Assembly (NCBI GenBank): GCA_037447655.1 | Contig: JBBHKE010002013.1 | Location: 62,001-126,000, forward strand | Length of the DNA: 64,000 nucleotides | Reading direction: 5' to 3' | DNA from: Zygnema cylindricum | Lineage: Eukaryota > Streptophyta > Zygnematophyceae > Zygnematales > Zygnemataceae | Shown: positions 36,330 to 47,039 of the stretch, in pieces | How the letters are laid out: each line of letters starts with the position of its first letter | How positions within the stretch are numbered: the stretch's first letter is position 1 | The notes under the pieces: generated by a model | Database searches by the model: none | What the model saw: the letters and a program-made list of their open reading frames with translations, nothing else | Told to the model about the DNA's origin: nothing | Translations under genes and position numbers: made by a program

Positions 36330-37200
36330 CTTTCTAATGTGTGATGCATGTGTAGCCACCGCAATTAATCAAAATTTGTCGTTTAGCTCTTCAGCGTTAC
36401 GAACGTAACCTATTAGCTAAAACTGTCTCTGTCCTTTGAAGTGCTGGCTCTCACACGTGACAGGAACACGTATCATTGGTCGTCTAAATGTAACAGTACA
36501 CCGCTAAAGTCGTCGTATTTACACGTCAGATTTGGTTTCAAAATTTCCGATACGACGAAAAAGTACTTTGTTATGGAACAGGTGGAACAGGTTCAGTGAA
36601 CTCGCCCTTGTCGTTTTGTGACCTTTTCCGAACCTCGGAACGAGATTCACCGCACGGAATCTGTTTAAAACCGTACGGACAAAAGAGCGTACTAAATATC
36701 GTACTGTACCGTATTTTTGCATTGAAAGTTTGAAACCAAATCCACCGAACGAAACATAACATCACGCCCTACCAAAATGTACCGTACGATGTACGGACGA
36801 GTATCTAAATTCTCAACGAAAATAATTTCTGTTTCAAAAGCTCTCCGGATCTCCTCAAAAAACCATCAGTTTTCTTTTTTTTTGATGTTTTTCTAAGTTT
36901 TCAAATTTTCTCCTGGTTGTTTCTCTTCTTCAGTTTTTTTTTTTTGCTACCGAATATTTTTTTAGATTATTTCCTTTTAAAAAAAATTATCACTATTCAT
37001 CATCATATTCCCATTTCTTCCAATTTTCTTTCTTTTCCAAAATTCTTTCATTTTAAAAAAAAAAAAAACAGAAGTAAAATAAAATACAAGAGAACAGCGG
37101 TACGGACGAGAAAACCCTAGAAAAACGTACGGCTTCTGTATTGCCCTGATAATCTGTACGGATTACTGTGCTGACTGTTTGTACGGATTTCGTACGGAAC
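36330..37200. other. Intergenic sequence upstream of sulfite oxidase
   Basis: Minus-strand open frames around 36519-36765 show no recognised domain. 36860-37075 is T- and A-rich. Several 'gtacgg/ccgtac' words occur. A promoter could lie here, but no diagnostic element stands out. Confidence 0.35.
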
Positions 37201-37204
37201 AGCC

Positions 37205-37288
37205 ATGGCGGAAGAGGTACATCCTGTACGGACCAAAAACGTACGAAAACGAACCACCTCGACATCCCGATAACCTGATTAATGCAAG
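37205..37288 (+). CDS. SOX: Sulfite oxidase first coding exon (start uncertain)
   Basis: The frame [20 protein letters not shown] just before a gtaaag donor equals the N-terminal 'EPPRHP' signature of plant sulfite oxidases. ATG at 37205 sits in a strong context (gccATGGcg) and would give MAEEVHPVR, but it is one frame off the signature, so an indel or an upstream start is needed. The exon ends with two spare bases while the next exon (GAA CCG) needs phase 0, so a base also seems to be missing at this junction. Confidence 0.65.
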
Positions 37289-40200
37289 GTAAAGATGTCT
37301 CAAATATAAATATATTTTTTACTTTTGTTTTTTTTCTTTTTTGCTTTTGGTTTTTTCTTTCGATTTTTTTTTCTTTTGATTTCGATTTTATTAATTCATT
37401 TTCTTTATTTTTTTTTTTTTTTTTTTTCCTTTTTGTTTTTTTTTATTGGTAAACCTTCTTCGCTTCCGATTTTTTTTTTTCCTTTTTTGTTTTTTTCCCA
37501 CAAGGACTGTGAGATTTTTTTTTTTTTTTGAGTATTTTTTTACAAAGGGGAGTGGAGCTTTGCTGGACGGAATTGAAAAATAGATAAACAAACAAGATAA
37601 ATAAGACAAATAAGACAAATAAATAAAAAACAAACATATATGAAAATGATCATGTTTTAAAAGGAAGCGAAAATATTTATAAGTGCGAAGGATAAAAATT
37701 TGAATTTAGGATTTTGGGAATTTGAAAGTTTGAAAATTAGAAGATTTTCGAGTTTAAAAATTTGGGAATTCGAGAATGTGAGAATTTGAAAATTTGAAAA
37801 TTTCATTCTTTGAAAATTTGGGAATTTAAAAATTTGAAGGGTTGGGAATTCGGTAGCTTGAAGATTTAAATATTTGGAATTTGGAAATTTGGGAAGCTGA
37901 AAATTTGAAATTGAAAATCTGAAAAATTGAAGATTGAAAAAGTGAAAATTTGACACTTGGAAATTTGAAGATTTTGGAAAATTGAAATTTGGAAAATTTG
38001 TCTAATAGAGAATCTGGAAATTTGGGAGTTAAAAAACTAATAATTTGAATATTTGAAAATTTGAAAACTTGAAAATTTGAAAATTTGAAAACTTGAATAT
38101 TTGGAAACTTCGGAAATTGAAAATTTGGAATTCTGGAATTTTAAAATTTGGAATTTTAAAATTTGAAAATCTGGGAAGTTAAAAATTTGGGCATTTGTGA
38201 TATCGGGAGGTGATGGTGAAATTAGTGTGGATAGTAATGTTTTTGATCTTGTTTTTTTTTTTGCGGGGAGAAGTGGAGGTAAAAGGGGAGAAGTTTTTTT
38301 TCTTTTCCATTTGATGTGAGATTGGGATTTTTGGGATGAGAATTTTGATGTTGTCAATTTAACACTTGAATTTAAATGTTTGAATCTAAAAATTGGTGGC
38401 TGTTTGAAATTTGGTTTTGAGATATGTAAATTAAACATTAAATTTTCAACATCATTAAAACATTAATATATTGAAATGTTTAAAATATTGAAACACTAAA
38501 ATGTAAAAACATTTAAAAAAATCAAAATATAAAACATTAAATAAAGAAAGTCAAAACATAAAAACAAAGAAAATCAAAACATATTTATGTTTTTAATGCT
38601 ATATTTTTTTGTTCCTTTTTTGAGATTTGGAAATTAAACATAGTGTTCAACATCATTAAAATGGTAAATATTAAAAACGCTAAAACATTAGAAAATTTAA
38701 AACATTAAGCAAGTGATGCATTAAAACTTGAAAATATTAAAAACACGAAAGTATCAAAACATGATTAAGGTTACAATATGATCGAAACATAAAAACACTA
38801 AATATTTAAAACATTAAATTATTTTCATTAAAATGTTAGATCATGAGACCATCAAAACATTAAATCATTAAAACGTTAGGACATAATTATTAAAACGTGA
38901 AATTATGAAATGTTTAAATTTGAAAATGTAAAGTCATTAAAACATGAAACATGACAACGTTGAAGCATTAAAAAATAGGAAAATTTAAACATTAAAGTTC
39001 CTTTTGTTTAATCCTCAAATTCCCCATTTTTCCGTTTTCTCATTTTCGAATTTTCCCATTTTCCCATTTTCCCATTTTCCCATTTCCATTTTTCCATTTT
39101 CTCATTTTCTCATTTTTTCATTTTCCCATTTCAATATATCTACACACATATATACATACACACACACATATGTATATATATAAATAGATGTATGTATATA
39201 TATATAATATTTTAATTATGTTTTTTTGCCTTTTTTTGAATCCAGGAACCGTATAATTCCGAGCCTCCCCCGAATCGTTTAATTCAAAAATTTATAACGG
39301 AGACAGATTTTTTTTATAAACGAAATCACGGACCCATTCCAGTTTTGGTTAACCCTAAAGAGTAATTTTAAATTACTTATTTCCTTTATTATTATTATTA
39401 TTTATTTTTATGACTTTTTTGTAATTTTTTTTTATCGTGCTTTTCCACCGTCTTTCTTTCGTTTTGCACAGTTCTTCATTCTTTCTTTGATTTCCTTGTT
39501 TTTCTTTAATTTTATTTAACTTCTTCTATTTTAGTTCATATGTTTCTATTCTTGTGATTTGTTTTGATTTAATATTATACATACTTTTTTTTTTAAGACG
39601 GTGTCACATATACAAATTTGCTCAATTTTGCTCAACTTTCAAAGTGTGTTATTTATTTATTTGTTTGTTTGTTTTTTTTTTTTTTCGGGCAGTTATCGGC
39701 TCCATATCGAAGGACTCGTTCCAAATCCATTTCTTCCATCTCTCTCGAGGAAATCAAGTAAGCTTCCCTGCTCCACCTCCCCCTTCTCCCCCCCCCCCCC
39801 CCCCTCCCTCTTCCGTCCCTTTTTCTCCCCTTACCCCTCTATCACCCTTCCCAGCCTCCTCTCCCTCTCCCCATTCTCCCTCCCACTTTCCCCCTCTCTC
39901 TCCCCCTCGGTCTCCCTCTCTCCCTCTCTCCCGCTCTCTCTGTCCCCCTCTTTCTCCCTCACTCTCCCTCCTATTACTTCCCCCTCTCTCCCTTTCTTCC
40001 TGTCTCCCATCTCCCCGCCTCTTTCGCTCTCACCCCCCTCTCTCTCTCGTGACCCCTCTCGCTCCCTCACCCCCACTCTTTCCCTCTCCCTGTCTTTCTC
40101 CCGCTACCCCTCTTTCTCCCTCTCCCCCACTTTCTCCCTCTCCCCCTCTCCTCTCTCCCTCTCCTTCCTCTCTCTCCCACTCTCCCCCTCTTCCCCTTCC

Positions 40201-43200
40201 CCCCCTCTTCACCCTCTTTCTCCCTCTCACCCTTTCTCCCTCTCTCTCCCCCTCTTTCTCCCTCTCTTTCTCCCTCTCTCTATCCCTCTCTCCCTCTCTC
40301 CCCTCTGCCCCCCCCCCCCCTCTTTCCCTCTTTCCCTGTTTCCCTCTTTCCCTCTTTCCCTCTTTCCCTCTTTCCCTCTTTCCCTCTCTCGCCCTCTTTC
40401 TCCCACTCTTGCCTCTCTCCCCCTCTCCCCCTTGTCTCTCCCCCCCCGTCTCTCCCTCTCTTCTCCACTTTTTCGCTCTGCGCCCTCTCCCCCCCCCTCT
40501 CTCCATCTCCTCTCTCCCCCACTCTCCTACTCTTTCTCCCTCTGTCCCCCCTTCCCCCCCCCCCTCCCCCACTTTCTCCCTTTCTCCCCTTATTTCTCCC
40601 TCTCCCACCCCTTTCTCCTTCCCCCCCCTCACCCCGCCTCTCTCTCCCTCGCCCTCTCCCTCTCTCTCTCCCTTTGCCTCTCCCTCTTCCTCTCTCTCCC
40701 GCTATCCTTTGTATTTCTCTCCCTCCCTTCTTTATTTCCCCTTGTTCCATTTTTTATGTGATTTTTTCTTTTATTTGATTTCTCATGTTATTTTTGTGTT
40801 CTCTCTCCCTCTCCCCCCCCCTCCTTCTTGGTTTATTTTTGTTTCTCTTTTCTCTCCTCTCTCCCTCTCCCTCTCCTTCTTCCTCTCTCTCCCTCCTCCC
40901 TCCCCTCGCCCTCTCCCTCTCCCCCTCTCCCTCTCCCTCTCTCCCCCTCTCCCTCTCCCCCTCTCCCTCTCCCTCTCTCTCCCCCTCTCCCTCTCCCTAT
41001 CCATCTCTCCCTCCCTGTCCCCCTCTCCCTCCCCCTCCCCCTCTCTCTCCTCCCTCTCCCTATCCCTCTCCCCCTCCCTCTCCCTCCCCCTCTCTCCCTC
41101 CCCCCCTCTCCCTCGCCCTCCCTCTCCCTCTCCCTCCCCTCTCCCTCCCCTTTCCCTCACCCTCTCCCTTCGCTCTCTCCTCTCCCTCCCCTCTCCCTCC
41201 CCTCTCCCTCATTTTGTTTTGTTCGCTTTCTCCTCTCCCCCCCCTCCCCCCGTTTCCTTATTCTTATTATTATTATTTATGTATATATATATGTATATAT
41301 TTTTTTTACTTTTTTTTTTTTGCAGAACTTTACCAAAAGTGAAAATTGTCGAACTCTCAGGTTTCCCCAAAAAATTATAAAAAAAATAAAAAAAATCGAA
41401 AAAAAAACCGAAAAAATCCCAAAAAAAAGCGTAAGAATCCTGAGAAAAAAAGGAAGAAAATTGCAAAAAAAAAATACAAAAAAAAAACAAAAAGAAACAA
41501 AAGAAAATGGGGGTTGGTTGACAGTGCGCGGGAAATCGGAGGACGGAAATGTCGATCCGGAAATCCGTAAAGGGGGTCGGATGGGGTTTAGGGGCCCTTG
41601 GAAATGGTAAAAACCCCTAAAACCCTAAAAAAAATAAAAAATTATGGAAATTAAATGTTTTATTAATAATCAGGTAAAAAAATAGATTAATAAATGTATG
41701 AAATATTAAGAAAATGGATAATTAAATGGGTAAGTTTAGGGGTAAAGGTGGGGTTTGGGGGCCCCTTGGAAATGGTAGAAACCCCTAAAACCCTAAAATT
41801 TAAATAAATAAACATGTAAAAAATTAGATAAACAATAGATAAAAAAAATAGTTAAAAACATATGGAAAAAAATAAGTAAATGGATAATTAAATGTGTAAA
41901 TCTAGAGGTAAAAGGGTTAAAGATGGGGCCCTCGGAAATGGTAAAAAAACCCTAAAACCCTAAAACCCTAAAATATAAAATAAATACGTAAATAGTTTAT
42001 TGCATTAATAAATGTATGTATAAAAAAAAAAAATAGATAAAAAAATAGAGAAATAAATAGATAAATAGTTAAATTTATAAAAAATGGATAAATTTATCAA
42101 TAAAAGGGGTAAGGATGGGGTTTGGGGCCCTTCGGAAACTGAAAAAAAAAACCTAAAAAATAAAATAACATTGTAAATAAATATAATATAAATATATAAA
42201 TAATGATTTAAATAGGAACATAACTGGATAAATAAATCGATAAATGTTAAAAAAAATGGATAATAAATAGGTGAAAAGGGAAAATGATGGGTTTTAAGGG
42301 CCCTTAGAAACGGTAAAAAACAGTAAAACCCTAAAAATATTCGATAAATATTTAGATATATTTTTATATTTTTAAATAAATGAATAAATAAATTGATAGT
42401 TAAATAAATCAACATAAGATAAATAAATAGATAAAAAGGGGTAGAGATGGGATTTGGGGGCCCTGGAAAACGGTTAAAAACCCTCAAACCCCTTTTTTTT
42501 TTTTAAAAGTATGAGAGTAAAATAATAATAACAAAAAGATGATTATAAAGTAATAAAAATAAAAACAAAGTATGATAAGAAACTGATAAAAAAAAATGAT
42601 AACAAACTAATCAAAGTAAAAAAAAATAAAAATGATAATGAGCTTATCAAATAAAAAAAAAGTATGATAATAAACTTAGAAAATTAAAACAAAAGTATGA
42701 TGAAAAATATTAAGTATGGTAATAAAATTAATAAAATTAAAAATAAGTATGAAAAATAGAAAAAATATTATATGATAAGAAACAAAATAAATAAAATAAA
42801 AGAATGATAATAAACTAATAAACTTGAAACAAAAAAGGATGGTTTTTGAAATTTAGGTCAAAATTCTTGTTATCGCTAACAGTTTTTGTAAGTTTGGTAA
42901 CAATTCGTGTAAACGCAAACAGTTTGTGTAAGGTAGGTAACATTTCTTGATATCGCTAACAATTTTTGTAATTTAGGTTACAATTCTTGTTATCGCTAAC
43001 CGTTTGTATAATTTAGGAAACAATTATTGTTATCGCTAACTATTTGTGTAATTTAGGTAACAATTTTTGTTATCGCTAACTGTTTGTGTAATTTAGGTCA
43101 CAATTTTTGTTATCGCTAACAGTTTTTGTAATGTAGGTAAGAATTCTTGTTATCGCTAACAGTTTTTGTAATTTAGGTAACAATTCTTGTTATCGCTAAC

Positions 43201-46200
43201 GATTTGTGTAATTTAGTTAACAATTTTTGTTATCGCTAACTGTTTGAATAATTTAGGAATTAATTCTTGTTATCGCTAACATTTTGTGTAATTTAGGTAA
43301 CAATTCTTGTTATCGCTAACAGTTTGTGTAATAATAATCTCATATAAAAAAGATGTATGATAATAAGCTCAAATTAAAGAAAAAGATGAAATAAACTAAT
43401 TAAATTAAAAAGAAATATGGCGATGAACTAAAAAATTAAAAATCTGATAATAAAACAAGATGATAATAATCAATAAAAGGATGATAATAAAATAATATAA
43501 TTAAAAAATAAATAAATTAAACAAATGAAAAAGGTAAACAAGTAAAAAAGAGTGGATATGATTTAAATGCATCAATAAAAGGTAAATAAATAAAATAAAC
43601 AGGAAATGGATAAGTAAATAAAAGTCTAAATAAATATAAAACTAAAATAAATGAGGAAATAAGTAGATAAAGTCAAATTAATAGCTAATAATGTTTATAA
43701 ATTAATAAATAAGTCTATAAATAAATAGATAAAATAAGTGAAAGGAATAAGGAAAAGAATAAATAAATTAATGTTTGTGTAAATACATAAAGAAGTAAAT
43801 AACTAAATAATAAATAGTAAATAATAAATGAATAAATAAACAAATAAAGAAATAAAGAAATAAATAAATAAATAAATTAATTAATAAATAAATGAATAAA
43901 TAAATAAATAAGTAACGAAGTAAATAAATAAATAAGTAAAGAAGTAAATAAAGACTATAAAATATGTAAGTAAATAATAAAGAAATAAATAAATAAGTAA
44001 TTAAATAAATAAGTAATTAAATATGTTAGTAAATAAATAAATAAATAAAGAAATGAACAAATAAATAAAGAAACTGAAGTGAAAAACCCTAAAGCCCTAA
44101 AAAACTTTAACCCCAAAAAAATGGAAAAGGGGGGGGGGGGGGGGAGAGAGGGACTATGGGTGGGGGGGAGGGGGGGAAGAAGGGAGAGAAGAAAGCGTGG
44201 GGAGGGAGGGGGGAAGGAGAGAAGAAAGACTATGGGGGGGGGGAGAGGGAGAGGGAGAGAAGAAATACTCTGGGGAAGGGAGTGGAGGAGGGAGAGCAGA
44301 AAGCCACTGGCGGGAAGGGGGGGGGGGAGGGGGAGAAGGGAGACTCTGTGGGGGGAGGAGGAAGAGAGAAAATACTCTGGAAAAAGAAAGAAATTGAGGG
44401 AAAATATAATTTTTTCTAAGAGGGAGCTTTCCCAAAAAAAAAAAAAGTAAAAAAACAACAAAAAAAAAAAAAAAAAAAAAAAAAAACTATAACTACAAAA
44501 ATACCTTTTTTTTTTTTTTTTTTTTTTTTTTTCAGGTGTTTGGGGGGGAGCTCTTTTGGCGGATGTTTTGGCTCTCGCGGGTGTAAAGGGGGGGTCTCTC
44601 TCCTCTCCCTCCCCCCCCCTCCTCTCCCTCCCCTCCCCTCTCTCCCGCTCCGACCTCCATGTGGAGTTTATTAGTGTGGATGTCTGCAAGGTCTCTCTCT
44701 CTCTACCCCCCCTTTCTTTCTCTCTCTCTCTCTCTCTCTCTCGCTCCCTCTATTTCCCTCCATTTCTTCTCTCTCTCACTTTCTCTCTCATTTTATCTCT
44801 TTCTTTCTCTCTCTTTTTTCTTTCTCTCTTTTTCACTTGTCTCCGCCTCTCTCTCTTTGTATATTTCCGTCCTTCCTCTCTTTCTCCCTGTCTCTCTTCC
44901 TCCCTTTCTCGTCCTTATCCATTTTTTTCTCCCCCTCTCCCTCTTTTTTTTTAATTCCATTTTTTTTTAAAACAGACAACATATTTAATGGCTGAAAAAA
45001 AACATCTCCTTATCTCTCTCTCTTCCCCTTTCTCTCCAGCTCCCTCTCTCCTGTCCCTCTCCTCCCTGTCCGTCTCCCTCTCCTCTTCCTCTCTCCCTCC
45101 AATTCCCTCTCTTTCTCTCTCCTCTCATTTTTCCCCTTTTTCTTCCTCTTTTTCTCCCTGATTAATTCCTATATATATTTTTTTGTTTTGCAGGAGGAGG
45201 GGGGAGGTCCGTACAAGGCCTCTGTCCCTCTCTCGAGTGCGACGTCGCCGGAGGCCCAAATCCTCCTCACTTACGAAATGAATGGAAAAGTACGGTGTTT
45301 TTTTTTTTTTTTTATTTTTATTTTTTTTTTATTTATTTATGCTTCTGAGAGATACACACACACATATGTATATATATATACATGTTTATACATACATATC
45401 TATGTATGTAATATACACATATATATACATATACACACACACACATATATATATACACTTCTTTTATATTTTTTTTCTCGTTTTTTCATTTACTAGTTTG
45501 TTGTTTTTTGCGTGATTTGTCTTTTGTCTGTATGCTGCTCTTTTTTTGTCGTTTTGTATTTTTGCCATTTTTTGTCCTCCGGTTTCATTTTTTTTTCTGA
45601 TTTTATCTTTTTTCTGATTTTTGTCGTTTCTGTTTTTTGTCATTTTCTGATGCTTTTTCTCTTTCTAGCTTTTGTTCTCTCTGATTTGTTTTTCCTTTCT
45701 CTGGGTTTTGTCCTTTTGTGATTCTTATCCTTTTTTTTAATATTTTTGTTGGTTTTTACCTTGCTTTTTGTCTCTTTGTATTCTCGCTTTCTAATTTTTT
45801 ATATTTTTTGTGTTTTGTCTTTTTCGAATTTCTCTCGTTTCTGATTTTATTTTTTTGTTGCTTTCTGTTGTTTTTCCTGATCTTGTCCTTTTCTGATTTT
45901 TGTCGTTTTCTCATTTTCTTTCTTTTTGTTGTTTCTGCTTTCCATCGCTTTTCGCCTGATTTTTGTCATTTCACGAGTTCTCCTCTCATTTTTTGTCGTT
46001 TTATGTCATTTGTCATTTTGCCTGATCTTTTGTCTTCTTATGTTATTATTTTTTTTTTTGTTTCTGTTTTTTCCGATTTTTTTTGTTTTCGGTTTTTTCC
46101 GTTTTCGATTTTTTCCATTTTCAAATTTTTCCCTTTTTTTACTTTCTTGATCTGTGACCATTTCTATCGTTGTTATTTTTTTTTCCTGGCTTATTTTGTT

Positions 46201-46479
46201 GTTATCTGAGTTGTTTTTTTACCGTTTCCTGAATGGTTTTTTTTCATTTTTGAGTCGTTAGTTGTCATTTTCTGAGTGGTTTTTTGTCATTTTGAGGGGT
46301 TTTTTGTCATTTTCTGAGCGAACTGTTGTCGTTTTCTGAGTCGGTTTTTTTTTGTATTTTTGTGGCAGGAGCTCAACCGGGATCACGGGTTTCCGTTGAG
46401 AGTGGTGGTTCCGGGAGTCATCGGGGCGAGGTCGGTGAAGTGGATACAAAAAATAGTCGTGAGATCGGGAGAATGTCAG
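37205..46479 (+). CDS. SOX: Sulfite oxidase, plant type (multi-exon, 3' end missing)
   Basis: A molybdenum-cofactor enzyme that oxidises sulfite to sulfate; in plants it is peroxisomal and lacks the cytochrome b5 domain of animals. Exons: about 37205-37288, 39246-39361, 39693-39757, 41326-41360, 41525-41606, 44536-44690, 45194-45289 and 46369-46479. Diagnostic stretches in order are [73 protein letters not shown] (Moco-ligand Cys at 41525-41527), [41 protein letters not shown] and [20 protein letters not shown]. The dimerisation domain and any C-terminal peroxisome signal are absent, presumably lost at the gap near 47030. Small frame breaks occur at the exon 1/2 junction, in exon 3 and twice in exon 4. 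No cytochrome b5 exon precedes it. The family call is very secure. Confidence 0.9.
37320..39160. repeat. Low-complexity intron 1 of sulfite oxidase
   Basis: A T-rich block (37320-37550) is followed by degenerate repeats of 'aaaatttgaaaatttggg'-like words (about 37690-38200), 'aaaacattaaaa' words (about 38430-38990) and 'tttcccattttcccat' words (about 39030-39130), then a short TA/CA-rich stretch. Frames here are artefacts. Confidence 0.8.
39246..39757 (+). CDS. SOX: Sulfite oxidase exons 2 and 3
   Basis: Exon 2 (39246-39361) is open from EPYNSEPPP to VNPK and ends in phase 2; exon 3 (39693-39757) supplies the last base of the Asp codon and continues [12 protein letters not shown]. The remainder, [10 protein letters not shown], is in another frame; one more C in 'aatccatt' (39724-39731) would join them. 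The following donor is gtaagc. Confidence 0.82.
39758..41325 (+). repeat. Polypyrimidine intron 3 of sulfite oxidase
   Basis: Two blocks (39770-40750 and 40795-41250) of nearly pure C/T on the sense strand, mostly CTCTCTCC, CTCCCT and TCCCTCTT words, separated by a T-rich spacer. The 608-codon open frame here reflects composition, not a protein. A TA-rich piece and a T tract precede the acceptor. Confidence 0.9.
41326..41606 (+). CDS. SOX: Sulfite oxidase exons 4 and 5 (molybdenum-ligand cysteine)
   Basis: Exon 4 (41326-41360) reads TLPKVKIV and then 'gtcgaactctcag'. The family has 'TLQ' before the active-site Cys; this needs one more A and one more C in the last 10 bases. Exon 5 (41525-41606) opens with the conserved [10 protein letters not shown] and ends [10 protein letters not shown] plus one base at donor gtaaaa, phase 1, which matches exon 6. 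Confidence 0.85.
41566..42492 (+). repeat. Tandem copies of the exon 5 end and its splice donor
   Basis: The end of exon 5 plus the start of intron 5 ('ggggcccttggaaatg' followed by gtaaaa and 'acccctaaaaccctaaaa') recurs at about 41745, 41912, 42103, 42275 and 42440, period about 165-190 bp, with AT-rich spacers. Copies keep a GT after the '-aaatg' or '-aaacg' junction except the third (aactgaaaa). See findings. Confidence 0.85.
42846..43335. repeat. Minisatellite, period about 39 bp, about 12 copies
   Basis: The unit 'aatttaggtaacaattcttg' + 'ttatcgctaacagtttgtgt' is repeated with small changes across 490 bases inside sulfite oxidase intron 5. Confidence 0.9.
43336..44535. repeat. AT-rich and G-rich low-complexity part of intron 5
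   Basis: 43340-44085 is built of 'aataaataaat' words. 44120-44400 is a GGGGAG/GGAGAG tract, unusual because elsewhere the sense strand of introns is pyrimidine-rich. A and T runs follow up to the acceptor. Confidence 0.8.
44536..44690 (+). CDS. SOX: Sulfite oxidase exon 6 with in-frame low-complexity insertion
   Basis: Starting in phase, [20 protein letters not shown] matches the family. It is followed by a Ser/Pro/Leu run encoded by a CTCCCT-like tract (about 44596-44652) and then [14 protein letters not shown]. The frame is open throughout and no splice pair removes the tract, so it appears to be translated, lengthening a loop that is about 13 residues in plant enzymes to about 24. Confidence 0.8.
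44691..45193 (+). repeat. Polypyrimidine intron 6 of sulfite oxidase
   Basis: CTCTCT and CTCCCT words interrupted by a short T/A-rich piece, ending at 'ttttgcag'. Confidence 0.85.
45194..46479 (+). CDS. SOX: Sulfite oxidase exons 7 and 8
   Basis: Exon 7 (45194-45289, 32 codons) reads [20 protein letters not shown] to LLTYEMNGK at donor gtacgg. Exon 8 (46369-46479, 37 codons) reads [20 protein letters not shown] to [16 protein letters not shown] at donor gtaatt. Both are clean, in phase 0, and cover the substrate-domain core. Confidence 0.9.
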
Positions 46480-46603
46480 GTAATTTTCCTTTAAAAAAAA
46501 AAATTTTTCAGGATATTTTTGGGATTTTTTTGGATTTTTTTGGGATTTGGTGGTTTTTTGGATTTTATTTGTGGGTTTTGGAGATTTTTTTTTTTTTTTT
46601 CGG

Positions 46604-46940
46604 TCAGAGCAAAGTCGGTAAAGTGAATTCAAAAAATAGTCGTGAGATCGGGAGAATGTGACGTAGGTTTCATTTAAAAGAAAATATATCCTGTTTTTCT
46701 TGTTTTTTAGGATGTTTTTGGGATTCTTTTGGTGGTTTTTGGATTTTTTTTGCGAGTTTTTCGTGTGTGTGTGGTGTGTGTTTTCCCCGATCTGGACCAG
46801 GTCTGTAAAAAATAAAAATCAGTGGATTTAGAAAACCGGTCCTGAGATTTGGAGAATTTGAAGTTTTTGTTTAATATTTTATGCATTTATTTTTATTTAT
46901 TTTTTATTTTTTTTAGCCGCTGAGGGATCCATAAAGTAGA
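46604..46940 (+). repeat. Decaying tandem copies of the exon 8 end and its donor
   Basis: 'aagtcggtaaagtgaattca' and 'aaaaaatagtcgtgagatcg' at 46610-46665 copy the last 70 or so bases of exon 8 and its splice junction, with the conserved Trp codon turned into TGA. A weaker copy lies at about 46785-46880 and a trace at about 46915-46975. Confidence 0.75.
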
Positions 46941-47029
46941 TTAAAAAAATAAATAAAGAGTTATTTTTCACAAAAAAAAATTCTGGTATTTTTTGAGATT
47001 TTTTTGGCTTTTTTTTTTTTTTTTTTTTT

Positions 47030-47039
47030 NNNNNNNNNN
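47030..47039. other. Assembly gap (10 N)
   Basis: Ten N bases between a T run and a GGGAGA tract. The missing sulfite oxidase C-terminal exons should follow exon 8, and none was found after the gap, so true gap size and order across it are uncertain. Confidence 0.99.

Noticed and set aside
39554-41380. Open frames of 608, 386 and 260 codons
   Set aside because: They are Ser/Pro/Leu or Arg/Glu/Gly repeats read through CTCCCT tracts in intron 3 of sulfite oxidase; only the short flanking pieces are exons.
43955-44689. 244-codon minus-strand frame
   Set aside because: Composed of AT-rich repeats, T/A runs and a G-rich tract; it overlaps a well-supported sulfite oxidase exon on the other strand.
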